Part shown: in pieces, positions 25,564-35,330 of the stretch
Layout of the letters: each line of letters begins with the position of its first letter
Position numbering within the stretch: the first letter of the stretch is position 1
NCBI RefSeq assembly: GCF_023074055.1
Contig: NZ_JADPKR010000082.1
Coordinates: 1 to 64,000 of the forward strand
Direction: 5' to 3'
DNA length: 64,000 nt
From: Bradyrhizobium sp. 141
Lineage (GTDB): Bacteria > Pseudomonadota > Alphaproteobacteria > Rhizobiales > Xanthobacteraceae
Notes under the pieces: model-generated
What the model saw: the letters and a program-made list of their open reading frames with translations, nothing else
What the model was told of the DNA's origin: nothing
Databases searched by the model: none
Translations under genes and position numbers: made by a program

Positions 25564-25991
25564 GATGTCACCTCCATCGGCAATGCGTGCGATGATGTCA
25601 CTTTTTCTAGAGGGCCGCCAGAAGTCCGTCTGTGCACTGGATCACGTTCGCCGTGCGGCAAAATGGGGCAGGTGTCTGCCGGACCCGGAAGGGCATCGTT
25701 CGGGGCTCATCCATGTGAACTGCGCATTGATCCATGCTCCAATTGGATTGATGCCCGCTTTGCGCGAACGCGCTCCTTGCACGGAGGAGGCTGCAGACTG
25801 ATCCTCCTCGCAAATCCGCAGGAATTCAGATGGTTTCGTCGCGCTTGCGGACTGCCGCTGCGCGCCTCGCGCAGCTCAGTGACGGCGGCAGCCGCGCTTG
25901 CCTGTGGCGTCGCTTTGGCCATACAGTTCACGCAACAGGCTGCGGCAACGACCGCGGCGAACAAAAAAGATAATGTGGGAGAGACCGCACC
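25564..25991. other. Gene-free interval upstream of TRAP operon
   Basis: This 428-base gap lies between the divergent caspase-like and TRAP binding-protein genes and should carry both promoters. I see no strong promoter box, repeat or hairpin. A 38-codon frame starting with GTG at 25879 encodes a signal-like hydrophobic stretch and ends in an ATGA overlap with the binding-protein start, but it has no ribosome site and may be chance. Confidence 0.5.
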
Positions 25992-27023
25992 ATGACCATC
26001 GTGCCCGTGAACCGTCGCGCGTTCATCAAGTCATCGGCGGCGGTCACCGCCGGTCTCGTCCTCTCCCCCGCCATCATTGGCCGCGCCGAAGCCGCGACGT
26101 TGAAGCTGAAATGCTCCTCCTCGCTGCCGAACGATCCCAAATTCGCCAACGGCCGTGTCTACTATGACAATCTGGTCAAGAGCCTGAAGGCGAACGGGCT
26201 TGGTGAGCAGATCGAGGTCGCCTTCTTTCCCGACAACCAGCTCGGCCAGGAGATCGACGTCATCAACTCGGTGAAGCTCGGCGTCATCGATCTCATGGTG
26301 TCGGGCTCGTCGATCTCGGCCAATCTGGTGCCGCTGGTCGGCACTTTCGATCTCGGCTTCCTGTTCTCGAGCTTTCCGCAGCAGACCAAGGCCTTCGATG
26401 CCGGCGCCGCAAAGCCGATCGAAGACGCCCTGCTCAAGGGCGGTAACATCCGCATCATCGCCTGGGCCTATAATTTCGGCTCGCGCAGCGTGCTGGCGAA
26501 GAAGCCGGTGAAGACCCCCGAGGATCTCGCCGGCCTCAAGATCCGCACCCTGCCGAACCCCGTCATCACCGAATGCTTGCGCCTGATGGGCGCCGCCGCG
26601 ACGCCGCTGGCGTTCGGCGAGATCTACACGGCGTTGCAGGCCGGCGTGCTTGACGGCCTGGAGCACGATCCGCCGACGATCCTGGCCAGCAAGTTCTTTG
26701 AAACGTCGAAGTCCTACGCGCTGACGCAGCACAATTTCTCGCCGCTCGCGATCTATTTCAGCGACGTGACCTACAATCGCATGGATCCGAAGCTGCGCGA
26801 GGGGTTTCTCGATGCCGCCAGGAAGGCCGCGGCCGACACCCGTACCCATGGGCTTGCGGTCGAGAAGGAGGCGCTGGCGGCTTTGACCGAGAAGGGCGTG
26901 ACGATTGCCGAATGCGATCGCGAGGCCTTTAGGAAGCGCGTGGCACCGCAGACCGAGAACTTCATCAAGGCGCGGCCTGAATCGAAGGCCGTCATCGACA
27001 TCATCCGCGCGACGCAAGCCTGA
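25992..27023 (+). CDS. TRAP transporter substrate-binding protein (DctP family)
   Basis: This 343-residue periplasmic protein has a twin-arginine-type signal (VNRRAFIKSSAAVTAGLVL, residues 6-24) and the DctP fold, including LKLKCSSSLPNDPKFANGR and the conserved PEDLAGLKIRTLPNPVITECLRLMGAAATPLAFGEIYTALQAGVLDGLEH segment with the arginine that clamps the substrate carboxylate. GGGAGAG precedes the ATG. It is the first gene of a TRAP operon with a fused DctQM gene 1 base away and a D-2-hydroxyacid dehydrogenase after that. The substrate is probably a hydroxy or keto acid, inferred from the downstream enzyme. Confidence 0.9.
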   Translation: MTIVPVNRRAFIKSSAAVTAGLVLSPAIIGRAEAATLKLKCSSSLPNDPKFANGRVYYDNLVKSLKANGLGEQIEVAFFPDNQLGQEIDVINSVKLGVIDLMVSGSSISANLVPLVGTFDLGFLFSSFPQQTKAFDAGAAKPIEDALLKGGNIRIIAWAYNFGSRSVLAKKPVKTPEDLAGLKIRTLPNPVITECLRLMGAAATPLAFGEIYTALQAGVLDGLEHDPPTILASKFFETSKSYALTQHNFSPLAIYFSDVTYNRMDPKLREGFLDAARKAAADTRTHGLAVEKEALAALTEKGVTIAECDREAFRKRVAPQTENFIKARPESKAVIDIIRATQA

Positions 27024-27024
27024 G

Positions 27025-28899
27025 ATGACCAAATCTGAGCTGGCGATGACAGCCGCCGTGCCCGTCTCGAGCGGCCGCCGCGGGAGCATCGCCGTGCTGC
27101 TGCGTGCCAGCGACACGATTGCGGCCGTCCTGCTCGCCGCCGATCTCGTGGTGGTCTGCGCCTCCGTGCTGCTGCGCTTCTTCTTCAATGCGCCGGTCGA
27201 ATGGTCGGACGACGTTGCGCGCGGGCTGATGGTCGGCTCGGCCTTCTTCGGGGCGGCGAGTGCGCTCGCGCGCGGCGAGAATGTCGGCGTGTCCTTCTTC
27301 CGCGATCTGCTGCCGCTGCGGTTGCGTGCGTTGGTCGATGCCGCGAGCGCCCTGCTGGTCGTGCTGATCTCCGGCTACGTCGCCTACAACGCCATCAAGC
27401 TGGGCTCATTGACCGCGGGCCAAACCACCGGCTCCGGCCTGCCGCTGGAGCTGACCTTCTATCCCATGGGCGTCGGCGCGCTGTTCATGACGGTGTTCGC
27501 GATCGATCATCTCTGTGCGCGGCCGCTCCCCGACATCGTCAGGGGCCTCGTTGCGATCGTCGTCGTCGCCGGCTTCTATCTCGCCTGGGATTACCTGTCG
27601 CCGTCCTCGGTGCCCTCGGCGGGCACGTTGATGCTGATCGGCTTCTTCGCCACCCTGTTCGGCGGCTTGCCGATCGGCTTTGCGCTGGCGCTCGCTGCGC
27701 TCATTTTCATCTGGGTCGAGGGCGCGCTGCCCGGCGTCATCTTCGCCCAGCAGATGGCGCGCGGCATCGACAATTTCGTGCTGCTGGCAATTCCTTTCTT
27801 CATCCTCGTCGGCTACCTCATGGAAGCCAACGGCATGTCGGTGCGGTTGATCGAGCTGCTGCAGCGCGCCGTGGGCCGCATGCGCGGCGGGCTCAACGTC
27901 GTGATGGTCGCTTCCATGGTGCTATTCTCCGGCATCTCCGGCTCGAAGATGGCCGACGTCGCCGCGGTCGGCTCGGTGCTGATTCCGGCGGCGCGCCGCT
28001 CCAAGCAGAATCCGGGCGGCGCGGTGGCGCTGCTCGCGGCCTCCGCGGTGATGGCAGAGACCATCCCGCCCTGCATCAACCTGATCATCCTCGGGTTTGT
28101 GGCCAATCTGTCGATCGGTGGCCTGTTCGTCGCAGGCCTGCTGCCGTCGGCGCTGATGGCGGCCGTCCTGATCGCGGTGTCCATCATTTTCGGCAAGCGG
28201 CCGGCGCAGGTCGAGGAGGTCGAGCCGCAGATGCCGGTGTCGGGCCTGTGGAGCGGCGCGATCGCCTCGTTCGGCCTGATCTTCATGATCTTCTTCGGCT
28301 TCAAGAGCGGCTTTGCCACCGCGACCGAAATCTCGGCCTTCGCCGTGGCCTATGCGCTCGTCGTCGGCAGCGTGGTGTTCCGCGAGCTCAGCTTCAAGTC
28401 GGCAACACACAGTTTCGTGCAGGCCGCGACGCGCGCGGGTCTCGTGCTGTTCATCGTCGCCGCCGCGCAGTCGCTTGCGTTCACACTGACCTTGCAGCAG
28501 GTGCCGCACGCGGTCGGCGATTTCATGCTCGGATTGTCAAAGACCTCAGGCGTCTGGCTGTTCATTCTCTTGGCGATCGCTGTGCTGATCGTGATGGGCT
28601 CGGTGCTGGAAGGCGCGGCCGCGCTGATCATCTTCGGGCCGCTGCTGTTGCCGGTCGCGGTGCAGCTCGGCGTCGATCCCCTGCATTTCGGCGTCGTTCT
28701 GGTCATCGCGATGGGCATCGGCCTGTTCGCGCCTCCGCTCGGGCTCGGGCTCTACGGCGCCTGTCTGATCGGCAACGTGCCGATCGAGCAGACGGTGAAG
28801 CCGATCATGGGCTATCTCGGCCTGTTGTTCCTCTGCCTGCTCGTCATCGCCTTCGTGCCCTGGCTGAGCACCGCGCTGCCGCGGGCATTTGGCTACTGA
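27025..28899 (+). CDS. TRAP transporter fused DctQ-DctM permease
   Basis: This 624-residue membrane protein joins the small DctQ subunit (about residues 25-185, four helices, with LLRFFFNAPVEWSDDVARGLMVGSAFFGAA) to the large DctM channel subunit (about 200-620, with FGGLPIGFALALAA, AIPFFILVGYLMEANG and the GISGSKMADVAAVGSVLIPA motif). It starts one base after the dctP stop. DctM domains use the Na+ gradient to drive uptake with the binding protein. The fusion keeps the two subunits at equal amount, a common variant of the family. A D-2-hydroxyacid dehydrogenase gene follows by 12 bases. Confidence 0.9.
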   Translation: MTKSELAMTAAVPVSSGRRGSIAVLLRASDTIAAVLLAADLVVVCASVLLRFFFNAPVEWSDDVARGLMVGSAFFGAASALARGENVGVSFFRDLLPLRLRALVDAASALLVVLISGYVAYNAIKLGSLTAGQTTGSGLPLELTFYPMGVGALFMTVFAIDHLCARPLPDIVRGLVAIVVVAGFYLAWDYLSPSSVPSAGTLMLIGFFATLFGGLPIGFALALAALIFIWVEGALPGVIFAQQMARGIDNFVLLAIPFFILVGYLMEANGMSVRLIELLQRAVGRMRGGLNVVMVASMVLFSGISGSKMADVAAVGSVLIPAARRSKQNPGGAVALLAASAVMAETIPPCINLIILGFVANLSIGGLFVAGLLPSALMAAVLIAVSIIFGKRPAQVEEVEPQMPVSGLWSGAIASFGLIFMIFFGFKSGFATATEISAFAVAYALVVGSVVFRELSFKSATHSFVQAATRAGLVLFIVAAAQSLAFTLTLQQVPHAVGDFMLGLSKTSGVWLFILLAIAVLIVMGSVLEGAAALIIFGPLLLPVAVQLGVDPLHFGVVLVIAMGIGLFAPPLGLGLYGACLIGNVPIEQTVKPIMGYLGLLFLCLLVIAFVPWLSTALPRAFGY

Positions 28900-28911
28900 A
28901 GGAGTCCAGTC

Positions 28912-29889
28912 GTGAAGGTTCTGTTGGCTCACACGCCGGAGATGCGGCGGAACTATTACGGCGATCGCAGCCTGAATGGCCTGCGCGCGGCCGCCGAGGT
29001 GATCCTGCACGAGGGCGACGCGCCCCTGGACGCCGCCGGCCTCGTGCGCGCCGCGAAAGACGTCGACATCATCGTTGCCGATCGCATGACGGAAGGACGC
29101 GAGGAGATCTTTGCGCAGCTGCCGCATCTGCGGGCCTTCGTCCGCTGTGCTGTCGATATCCGTAACGTCAACGTGGAAGCGGCATCAAGGGCTGGCGTGC
29201 TGGTGACCCGCGCCGGGCCCGGCTTCGTTCAGGCCGTCGCCGAGCTCGCGCTCGGCTTCATGGTCGATCTGTCCCGCGGCGTGTCGCGGAGCACGGCGGA
29301 CTATCAGGCCGGCCGCAAACCCGAGGCGCGGATGGGCCGCCAGCTCGCGGGCAGCCGGATTGGCATCATCGGCTATGGCAGCATCGGGCGCTATCTCGCC
29401 GAGGTGGCAAAGGTGCTACGCATGGAGGTGCTGGTCGCCGATCCTTTCGCCACCGTCAGCGATGCCGCGATCCGGCAGGTCGGTCTCGACGAGCTGCTCG
29501 CCGCATCGGACTATGTCGTCTGCCTTGCGATTGCCAACGAGCAGACCGAGAACCTGATCGGCGAGGCGGCGCTGGCGCGCATGCAGAGGCACGCAATGTT
29601 CATCAATCTCTCGCGCGGCAATCTCGTCGACGAAGCGGCGCTTGCGAAGGCGCTGCGCGAAAACCGCATCGCCGGCGCCGCGATGGACGTCGGCCGCGCC
29701 CCCGACCAGATGCCGACGCCGGAGCTGGCGAAGCTTCCCAACGTCGTCGCCACGCCGCATGTCGGCGGGCTGACGCCGCAGGCGATCGAATATCAGTCGC
29801 TGGAAACCGTGCGGCAGGTGGAAGCGATCGTCAAAGGCGAGGTCCCGCCGGGCGCCGTCAACGCCGAGCGCTGGACGCGGCGGCCCTAA
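28912..29889 (+). CDS. D-2-hydroxyacid dehydrogenase (NAD-dependent)
   Basis: This is a 325-residue protein of the phosphoglycerate/D-2-hydroxyacid dehydrogenase family. It has a catalytic domain split around a Rossmann fold with GSRIGIIGYGSIGRYLAEVAK (about 144-164), NLSRGNLVDEAALAKAL, and the C-terminal HVGGLTPQAIEYQS with the catalytic His. Arg (VDIRNVN region or FINLSRG) and Glu contacts fit the family. It starts with GTG behind AAGGAG, 12 bases after the TRAP permease, so it is part of the same operon. It probably interconverts a hydroxy acid and keto acid delivered by the transporter. Its gene converges with a binding-protein gene, overlapping by 4 bases. Confidence 0.87.
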   Translation: MKVLLAHTPEMRRNYYGDRSLNGLRAAAEVILHEGDAPLDAAGLVRAAKDVDIIVADRMTEGREEIFAQLPHLRAFVRCAVDIRNVNVEAASRAGVLVTRAGPGFVQAVAELALGFMVDLSRGVSRSTADYQAGRKPEARMGRQLAGSRIGIIGYGSIGRYLAEVAKVLRMEVLVADPFATVSDAAIRQVGLDELLAASDYVVCLAIANEQTENLIGEAALARMQRHAMFINLSRGNLVDEAALAKALRENRIAGAAMDVGRAPDQMPTPELAKLPNVVATPHVGGLTPQAIEYQSLETVRQVEAIVKGEVPPGAVNAERWTRRP

Positions 29890-31052
29890 AGCCGATCCAC
29901 CGCCCGGAACGTCCCGTCCTTCTGGATCACGGTCAAGAACACCTTCGGCGGCGTGTCGATCATGTGCAGGCCGACGCTGACGATGCTGCCGCTGATGTCG
30001 AATTGGCCGACATCGTTGATGGCGCGGAGCAAGCTTGCGCGCGTCGGCTTCGGCCCGGCCTTCTCCAGCGCCGCGGCCGCGAGGCGGCCGGAGAGATAGC
30101 CTTCCAGCGACACGAAGTCCGGTGTCAGCGTCGGATCGAATGCCTTCTGCGCCGCCTGGTAGTCGGCGACGAGCTTGAGCGAGCGATCCCACGGAAACGG
30201 CACGACCTGCGAGACGATGACGCCTTCGCCCTCAGGGCCGAGCTCCTTGGCAAGCGCGTTGGCACCGACGAAAGAGATGTTGACGAAAGTCGGATAGAAG
30301 CCGCGGCGGTGCGCGAGCTTGATGAACTCCGCGCAGGGACCATAGGTCCCGACCATCACGATGGCCTCGGGTTCGGCGCGCTTGATCATTCGCCAGGCGG
30401 CCGTGACCGCGCGGGTGTTGCGCTCGAAGGTGCCTTCGGCGGCAAGCTCCAGGCCGCGCCTGGCGAGCGCACGCTTCACACCGGTCAGACCGTCGCGGCC
30501 GAAGGAATCGTCCTGGTAGAAGATGCCGATGCGGGTGAACTTGCGATCCTCGGTGAGGTGCTTGATCCACGCTTCGGCCTCCGCACCATAGCTCGCGCGG
30601 ATGTTGACGACGTTTGCAAGTTCGAGGTCGCGCAGGAATTCGGCGCCGCTGAATGGGCCGATGAAAGGAACGTTCCTGGCGCTGGTGATCGGAATTGTCG
30701 CCATCGCGGTCGGCGTGCCGACCGCGCCGATCAGCGCGAACACCTTGTCGTCCTCGATCAGGTGCAGCGTCTGGGCCGCCGAGCGGTCGGGGTCGTAGCC
30801 GTCATCGCGGCTGATGAGCTGGAGCTTGCGGCCGTAAACGCCGCCCTTGGCGTTGATCTCGGTGAACGCCGCGACGATGCCTTGCCGCAGGCGCTGTCCG
30901 AGCGCGGAGGAGGGGCCTTCCAGCGCGGCGGCCTGGCCGAACAGGATCGCATCCTCGCTGACGCCGGCCTCATCGGCTTTCGCCGGAAGCATGGTCGCGG
31001 TCAGGAGCATGATGGTCAGGACGACGGATGTCGCTGATCGAAATCGATACAT
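29886..31052 (-). CDS. ABC transporter substrate-binding protein, branched-chain type
   Basis: This 388-residue periplasmic protein has a Sec signal peptide (about 1-25, ending AKA) and a type I periplasmic binding fold of the leucine-binding family (FGQAAALEGPSSALGQRLRQGIVAAFTEINAKGGVYGRKLQLISRDDGYDP). The ATG at 31052 begins right at the signal; an upstream in-frame extension of 47 codons looks non-coding. It stands alone, without permease or ATPase genes, so it either feeds a transporter encoded elsewhere or acts as a sensor. It is convergent with the D-2-hydroxyacid dehydrogenase gene, sharing 4 bases at the ends. Ligand unknown. Confidence 0.85.
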   Translation of the reverse strand: MYRFRSATSVVLTIMLLTATMLPAKADEAGVSEDAILFGQAAALEGPSSALGQRLRQGIVAAFTEINAKGGVYGRKLQLISRDDGYDPDRSAAQTLHLIEDDKVFALIGAVGTPTAMATIPITSARNVPFIGPFSGAEFLRDLELANVVNIRASYGAEAEAWIKHLTEDRKFTRIGIFYQDDSFGRDGLTGVKRALARRGLELAAEGTFERNTRAVTAAWRMIKRAEPEAIVMVGTYGPCAEFIKLAHRRGFYPTFVNISFVGANALAKELGPEGEGVIVSQVVPFPWDRSLKLVADYQAAQKAFDPTLTPDFVSLEGYLSGRLAAAALEKAGPKPTRASLLRAINDVGQFDISGSIVSVGLHMIDTPPKVFLTVIQKDGTFRAVDRL

Positions 31053-31319
31053 CGTGAGGTCTTGCCGGATGGATGGAGGAAGAGCTTTGCAAGATATCCC
31101 CCGCAGCCTGAATAGCTCGCTAACCGCCGGCGTGTCGGCAGGCCGTAGTACTCCGGGCAAAACCGGCAAGTTGTTTCCACAATGCCGGGTCATTCGCGCA
31201 CTTCATTAACTAATCCACGCGTTGCGGTACGATCCAGTTCCGAAATTGTGCAGTTCTTAACCGCGGTCTTGTTCCGATAGCAGCGCCGATGCTTCAACCA
31301 GAGGTTCGGCTCGTCGCAG

Positions 31320-33770
31320 ATGGGGGACGGCGGCTTCAAGATGGGCGATCGCGACCAGAACGATCAGGACCGGAGGCGCATGACCGGATGGTGGCGTGCC
31401 GCGCCGCTGCTCGGACTCTATCGCCCTGCGCTCGTCGCGGCCGGCGTCGGTCTTCTGTTCTCGCTCGTGGGCGCGGCCGCCGTGGCGCGGTGGGAAGATC
31501 GCGTCAACAGGATCGAGTTCGAGAACGCGGCCGAAACCGAAGCGATCGTCATGCAGCACGGCATGGGCGAATACATCTCCAGGCTTCTCGCGCTGCGTAC
31601 GCTGTTCGAATCGACCAACGACGAAGTCACCCGCAGTGAATTCGAGACCTTCAGCGCCCGCCTGTTCGAGCGCCATCCCGGCATGCTGCGCATCGCCTGG
31701 CTGCCGCGTGTCAACCGCAAGGAGCGCTCGGAATACGAGGCCGCGGCGATCGCGGAGGGCGTTTCCGGTTATCGCATCAAGTCGCTTCAGGGCGAGGGCT
31801 TCGCGACTGCGCCGCAGAGCGATGAATATTTTCCGGTGTTCTACTCGACCCAGCCGAAGACGTCGCCGGTCTATGGCATGGACTACGCCACCGTTCCGGA
31901 GCGCCGCGCGCTCCTGGAGCGTGCGCGCGACAACGACAAGGTCGCAGCCATTCGCACGCGCCTGTTCGAGCCGAGGGAAGGGGGCCGGCTGCCCGATGTC
32001 CTCGTTGCCGTTCCCGTCTACGCCAAGGGAACGTCGCGCGAGACGGACGCGGACCGGCGCCGCAATCTCGCCGGCTTCGTGGTCGGCGTCTTCGACCTGC
32101 CGCTACTGATCCAGACCATTCGCGTGACCACCGGAGCAAGCCCGGCGGTCAGCATGAACGTCTATCCGCCCTTCACCGCGCAGATCGTCAGCCTGGAGCA
32201 GATGCTGCCGGACTATTCGTCGGCGGCCACGGGGCCGCAGTCGATGCGGGACGTCGCGCGGGCGCTGCACTGGTCGGGAAGTCTCAAGATCGGCGATACC
32301 GATTGGCAGGTGCGGGCGGTGCCGACTGCCGGCGGTCCGCTGGAGACGACTTATGATCGCGCGGGCACGGTGCTGATCGTCGGCATGCTGCTGACGCTGT
32401 CGCTGTCGACCTATCTCATGCTCGCGAGCCGCAATTCGCGGCGGCTGTCGCTGGCCAATCGGCGGGTGCTCGAGCTCGCCCAGACCGACATCCTGACTGG
32501 CCTGCCGAACCGCGCCTTCTTCCTCGCCCGGCTCGACGAGCTCAATGGCCGGCTGGAGGACAGCGGGCCGACCTTCTCGATCCTGATGCTCGACCTCGAC
32601 CGCTTCAAGAACGTCAACGACTCCCTCGGTCACGGCGCCGGCGACGCGCTGTTACGCCAGGTGGCGCAGCGGTTGAAATCGGCCGTGCGCGCCAGCGACG
32701 TGCTGGCACGGCTCGGCGGCGACGAATTCGCCATCATCCAGGAGCGGTGCCAGGACCAGCGCGCCTGCTCGACCGAGCTGGCGGGACGGATCGCCAAGCT
32801 CTTGACCGAACCGTTCCTCCTGCCCGGTCACCGCGTCGAGATCGGCACCAGCATCGGCATCGCCGTCGCGCCGGATCACGGCCGCGACCAGGAGCAGCTC
32901 CTGAAGAAGGCGGACCTTGCGCTCTATCGTTCGAAATCGGCCGGCCGCAACTGCTTCACCATCTACGACGAGGCGATGTCCGCCGAGCTGGAGGCCCGCA
33001 ACACGCTGGAAGGCGATCTGCGCGATGCCATCGCGCGCTGCCAGCTGGAGGTGCACTACCAGCCGTTCGTCGACGCCCTCAGCGGCGAGCGGCGCGGCTT
33101 CGAGGCGCTGGTGCGCTGGCGGCATCCGACACGGGGCCTGATCCCGCCGGACCAGTTCATTTCGCTTGCGGAGGAGACCGGGCTGATCGTGCCACTCGGG
33201 GAATTCGTGCTGCGGCGCGCCTGCGCGGACGCGGCCGGCTGGCCTTCTGAGCTCGCGGTCGCCGTCAACCTGTCGCCGATCCAGTTCAAGGAGGCCGAGC
33301 TGTTCGAAATGATCTGCGCGGCGCTCGCCGATTCCGGCCTGCCGCCCCAGCGGCTCGAGATCGAGATCACGGAATCCGTGCTGCTGGAGCGCGGCACCGA
33401 GAACCACGCCTTCATGCAGCGGTTGAAGCAACTCGGCATCGAGCTCGCGCTCGACGATTTCGGCACCGGCTATTCCTCGCTCAGCTATTTGACGGCGTTC
33501 CCGTTCGACAAGATCAAGATCGACAAGTCGTTCATCCGCAACCTCACACATCAGCCGCGCAGCTCCGCCATCATCTCCGCGATCGTGACGCTGGCGCGGG
33601 GGCTGGACATGTCGGTCACCGCGGAGGGCGTCGAAACCCGCGAGGAGTTCGACCGGCTGAAGGCGCTCGGCGTCAATTTCGCGCAAGGTTATCTGTTCGG
33701 CCGTCCGCAGCCGATCGAGCGGATCCTGTTCGATGCGCCCGTCAAATCGTCACGCCGCGACGCCGCCTGA
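31320..33770 (+). CDS. CHASE-GGDEF-EAL c-di-GMP protein
   Basis: This 816-residue membrane protein has a TM helix near 36-56, a CHASE-like periplasmic sensor (about 80-330), a second TM helix (about 347-368), a GGDEF domain (about 385-545) and an EAL domain (about 560-810). The cyclase motif GGDEF (about 465-469) is intact, and an I-site RASD sits five residues before it. The EAL domain has EALVRW (about 595), VNLSPIQF, DDFGTGYSS, KIDKSF and EGVET, so phosphodiesterase activity is also possible. It probably makes or breaks cyclic di-GMP in response to an extracellular signal. Start codons at 31320, 31341 and 31380 are in frame; the last has GGAGG close to it. Confidence 0.9.
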   Translation: MGDGGFKMGDRDQNDQDRRRMTGWWRAAPLLGLYRPALVAAGVGLLFSLVGAAAVARWEDRVNRIEFENAAETEAIVMQHGMGEYISRLLALRTLFESTNDEVTRSEFETFSARLFERHPGMLRIAWLPRVNRKERSEYEAAAIAEGVSGYRIKSLQGEGFATAPQSDEYFPVFYSTQPKTSPVYGMDYATVPERRALLERARDNDKVAAIRTRLFEPREGGRLPDVLVAVPVYAKGTSRETDADRRRNLAGFVVGVFDLPLLIQTIRVTTGASPAVSMNVYPPFTAQIVSLEQMLPDYSSAATGPQSMRDVARALHWSGSLKIGDTDWQVRAVPTAGGPLETTYDRAGTVLIVGMLLTLSLSTYLMLASRNSRRLSLANRRVLELAQTDILTGLPNRAFFLARLDELNGRLEDSGPTFSILMLDLDRFKNVNDSLGHGAGDALLRQVAQRLKSAVRASDVLARLGGDEFAIIQERCQDQRACSTELAGRIAKLLTEPFLLPGHRVEIGTSIGIAVAPDHGRDQEQLLKKADLALYRSKSAGRNCFTIYDEAMSAELEARNTLEGDLRDAIARCQLEVHYQPFVDALSGERRGFEALVRWRHPTRGLIPPDQFISLAEETGLIVPLGEFVLRRACADAAGWPSELAVAVNLSPIQFKEAELFEMICAALADSGLPPQRLEIEITESVLLERGTENHAFMQRLKQLGIELALDDFGTGYSSLSYLTAFPFDKIKIDKSFIRNLTHQPRSSAIISAIVTLARGLDMSVTAEGVETREEFDRLKALGVNFAQGYLFGRPQPIERILFDAPVKSSRRDAA

Positions 33771-33874
33771 GCGCGCGCTGAAGCATCGCGCTCAAGGGGC
33801 ATGCGCGAAAAGCGCTTGACCCCGGCGGTCCCGGATGATCGGTAGGATCGTCTAGGGATGAAATAAGCACAAAC

Positions 33875-35173
33875 ATGCGGCTTCCGTTCTTCTACGGCTG
33901 GGTCGTGGTCGTCGTGACCTTCGTCACCATGGCCATCGGCGTCAACGCGCGTACCGCCTTTTCACTGTTCTTTCCTCCCATCATCTCCGAATTCGGCTGG
34001 GAGCGTGGCGTCACTGCCGGCGCCTTCTCGTTCGGCTTCGTGGTGTCGGGTGTGGTCAGTCCGCTGATCGGCCGCCTGATGGATCGCGCCGGCCCGCGCG
34101 CGGTGATGGAGCTTGGTGTCGTGCTGATGGGCGGCGGGTTGCTGCTTGCCCCTCTCACCAGCACGCCCTGGCATCTCTATGTCACCATCGGCGTCATGGT
34201 CGGTGCCGGCTCGGTGTGCCTCGGCTATTCCGGCCAGTCGCTGTTCCTGCCGAACTGGTTCATCCGCAAACGCGGCTTCGCCATCGGCATCGCCTTTGCC
34301 GGCGTCGGCATCGGTTCGGTGACGCTGCTGCCGTGGGTGCAGCACATGATCGAACAGACCGGCTGGCGCACCGCCTGCACCGCGATGGGGCTACTCATCC
34401 TGATCGTGCTGGCGCCGATCAATTTGTTGCTGCACAAGCGCCCCGAGGATATCGGCCTGCAGCCGGACGGCGATGCCGCTCCAGCCGCGGGAGCGGCGAA
34501 GCCCGTCTCCAACGTCGTCGATCCCGTCTGGGTCGGCACCGAATGGACGCTGAAGCGCGCCGTCGCGACCGCGCGGTTCTGGTGGATCGCGCTCGGCTAT
34601 TTCTGCGGTCTGTACATCTGGTACGCGGTGCAGGTGCACCAGACCAAATTCCTGCTCGACATCGGCTTCAGCTCCGGCGTCGCGGTGTGGGCGCTCGGCA
34701 TCGTCAGCCTGCTCGGCATTCCCGGCCAGATCCTGCTCGGTCATGTCTCCGACCGGATCGGGCGGGAATGGGTGTGGGCGATCAGCTGCGCGGGCTTTGC
34801 AATCTGCTTTGCGGCGCTGATGGCACTGAAGCTCCAGCCGTCGCTGTGGCTGGTCTATGTAATGGTGTTCGCGCAAGGCGCGCTCGGCTACGGCCTCACC
34901 TCGATCATGGGTGCGGTGGTGTTCGAGATTTTCCAGGGCAGGCACCAGGGCAGTATTTTCGGCACGATCATGCTGGCGGCGCTGGCGGGCGGTGCGGCCG
35001 GACCGTGGGTGACCGGCTTCCTCTACGATCGCGCTGGCGACTACACGCTCGCCTTCGGCATCGCGATGGTCGTGAGCGGATTGTCGGCGCTCTCGATCTG
35101 GCAGGCTGCGCCGCGCAAGGTGCGGGCCGTGGCCGGCCGGCTGCACGAGCTCCAGGGCCGAACGGCGGAGTGA
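33875..35173 (+). CDS. MFS transporter, oxalate/formate antiporter-like
   Basis: This is a 432-residue MFS carrier with 12 membrane segments. The opening FFYGWVVVVVTFVTMAIGVNARTAFSLFFPPIISEFGW, the A-motif GRLMDRAGPRAVME and the FIRKRGFAIGIAFAGVGIGS segment resemble the monocarboxylate/oxalate-formate antiporter group. It is likely an inner-membrane carboxylate carrier; the substrate is unknown. It sits between two GGDEF-EAL genes on the same strand but 100 or more bases from each, so no operon is implied. Confidence 0.85.
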   Translation: MRLPFFYGWVVVVVTFVTMAIGVNARTAFSLFFPPIISEFGWERGVTAGAFSFGFVVSGVVSPLIGRLMDRAGPRAVMELGVVLMGGGLLLAPLTSTPWHLYVTIGVMVGAGSVCLGYSGQSLFLPNWFIRKRGFAIGIAFAGVGIGSVTLLPWVQHMIEQTGWRTACTAMGLLILIVLAPINLLLHKRPEDIGLQPDGDAAPAAGAAKPVSNVVDPVWVGTEWTLKRAVATARFWWIALGYFCGLYIWYAVQVHQTKFLLDIGFSSGVAVWALGIVSLLGIPGQILLGHVSDRIGREWVWAISCAGFAICFAALMALKLQPSLWLVYVMVFAQGALGYGLTSIMGAVVFEIFQGRHQGSIFGTIMLAALAGGAAGPWVTGFLYDRAGDYTLAFGIAMVVSGLSALSIWQAAPRKVRAVAGRLHELQGRTAE

Positions 35174-35330
35174 GTTCCGGACACGCCGCATTACCTGCGC
35201 TTCTTTCGCCGAATGTTAAGTATGTCGCGGCTTGGCAAGGGCGGACGGGGATTGCAAAAACGTCTTGGACACCATCGGAGCGTTAGCCTCGGGTCGATTG
35301 CCGCTTCTTCCCGATGCCTCCTCGGTCCAA

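Noticed and set aside
25879..25995. 38-codon leader frame overlapping the TRAP binding-protein start by ATGA
   Set aside because: It has a signal-like stretch and a suggestive stop/start overlap but no ribosome site and no recognised family, so it is not listed as a gene.
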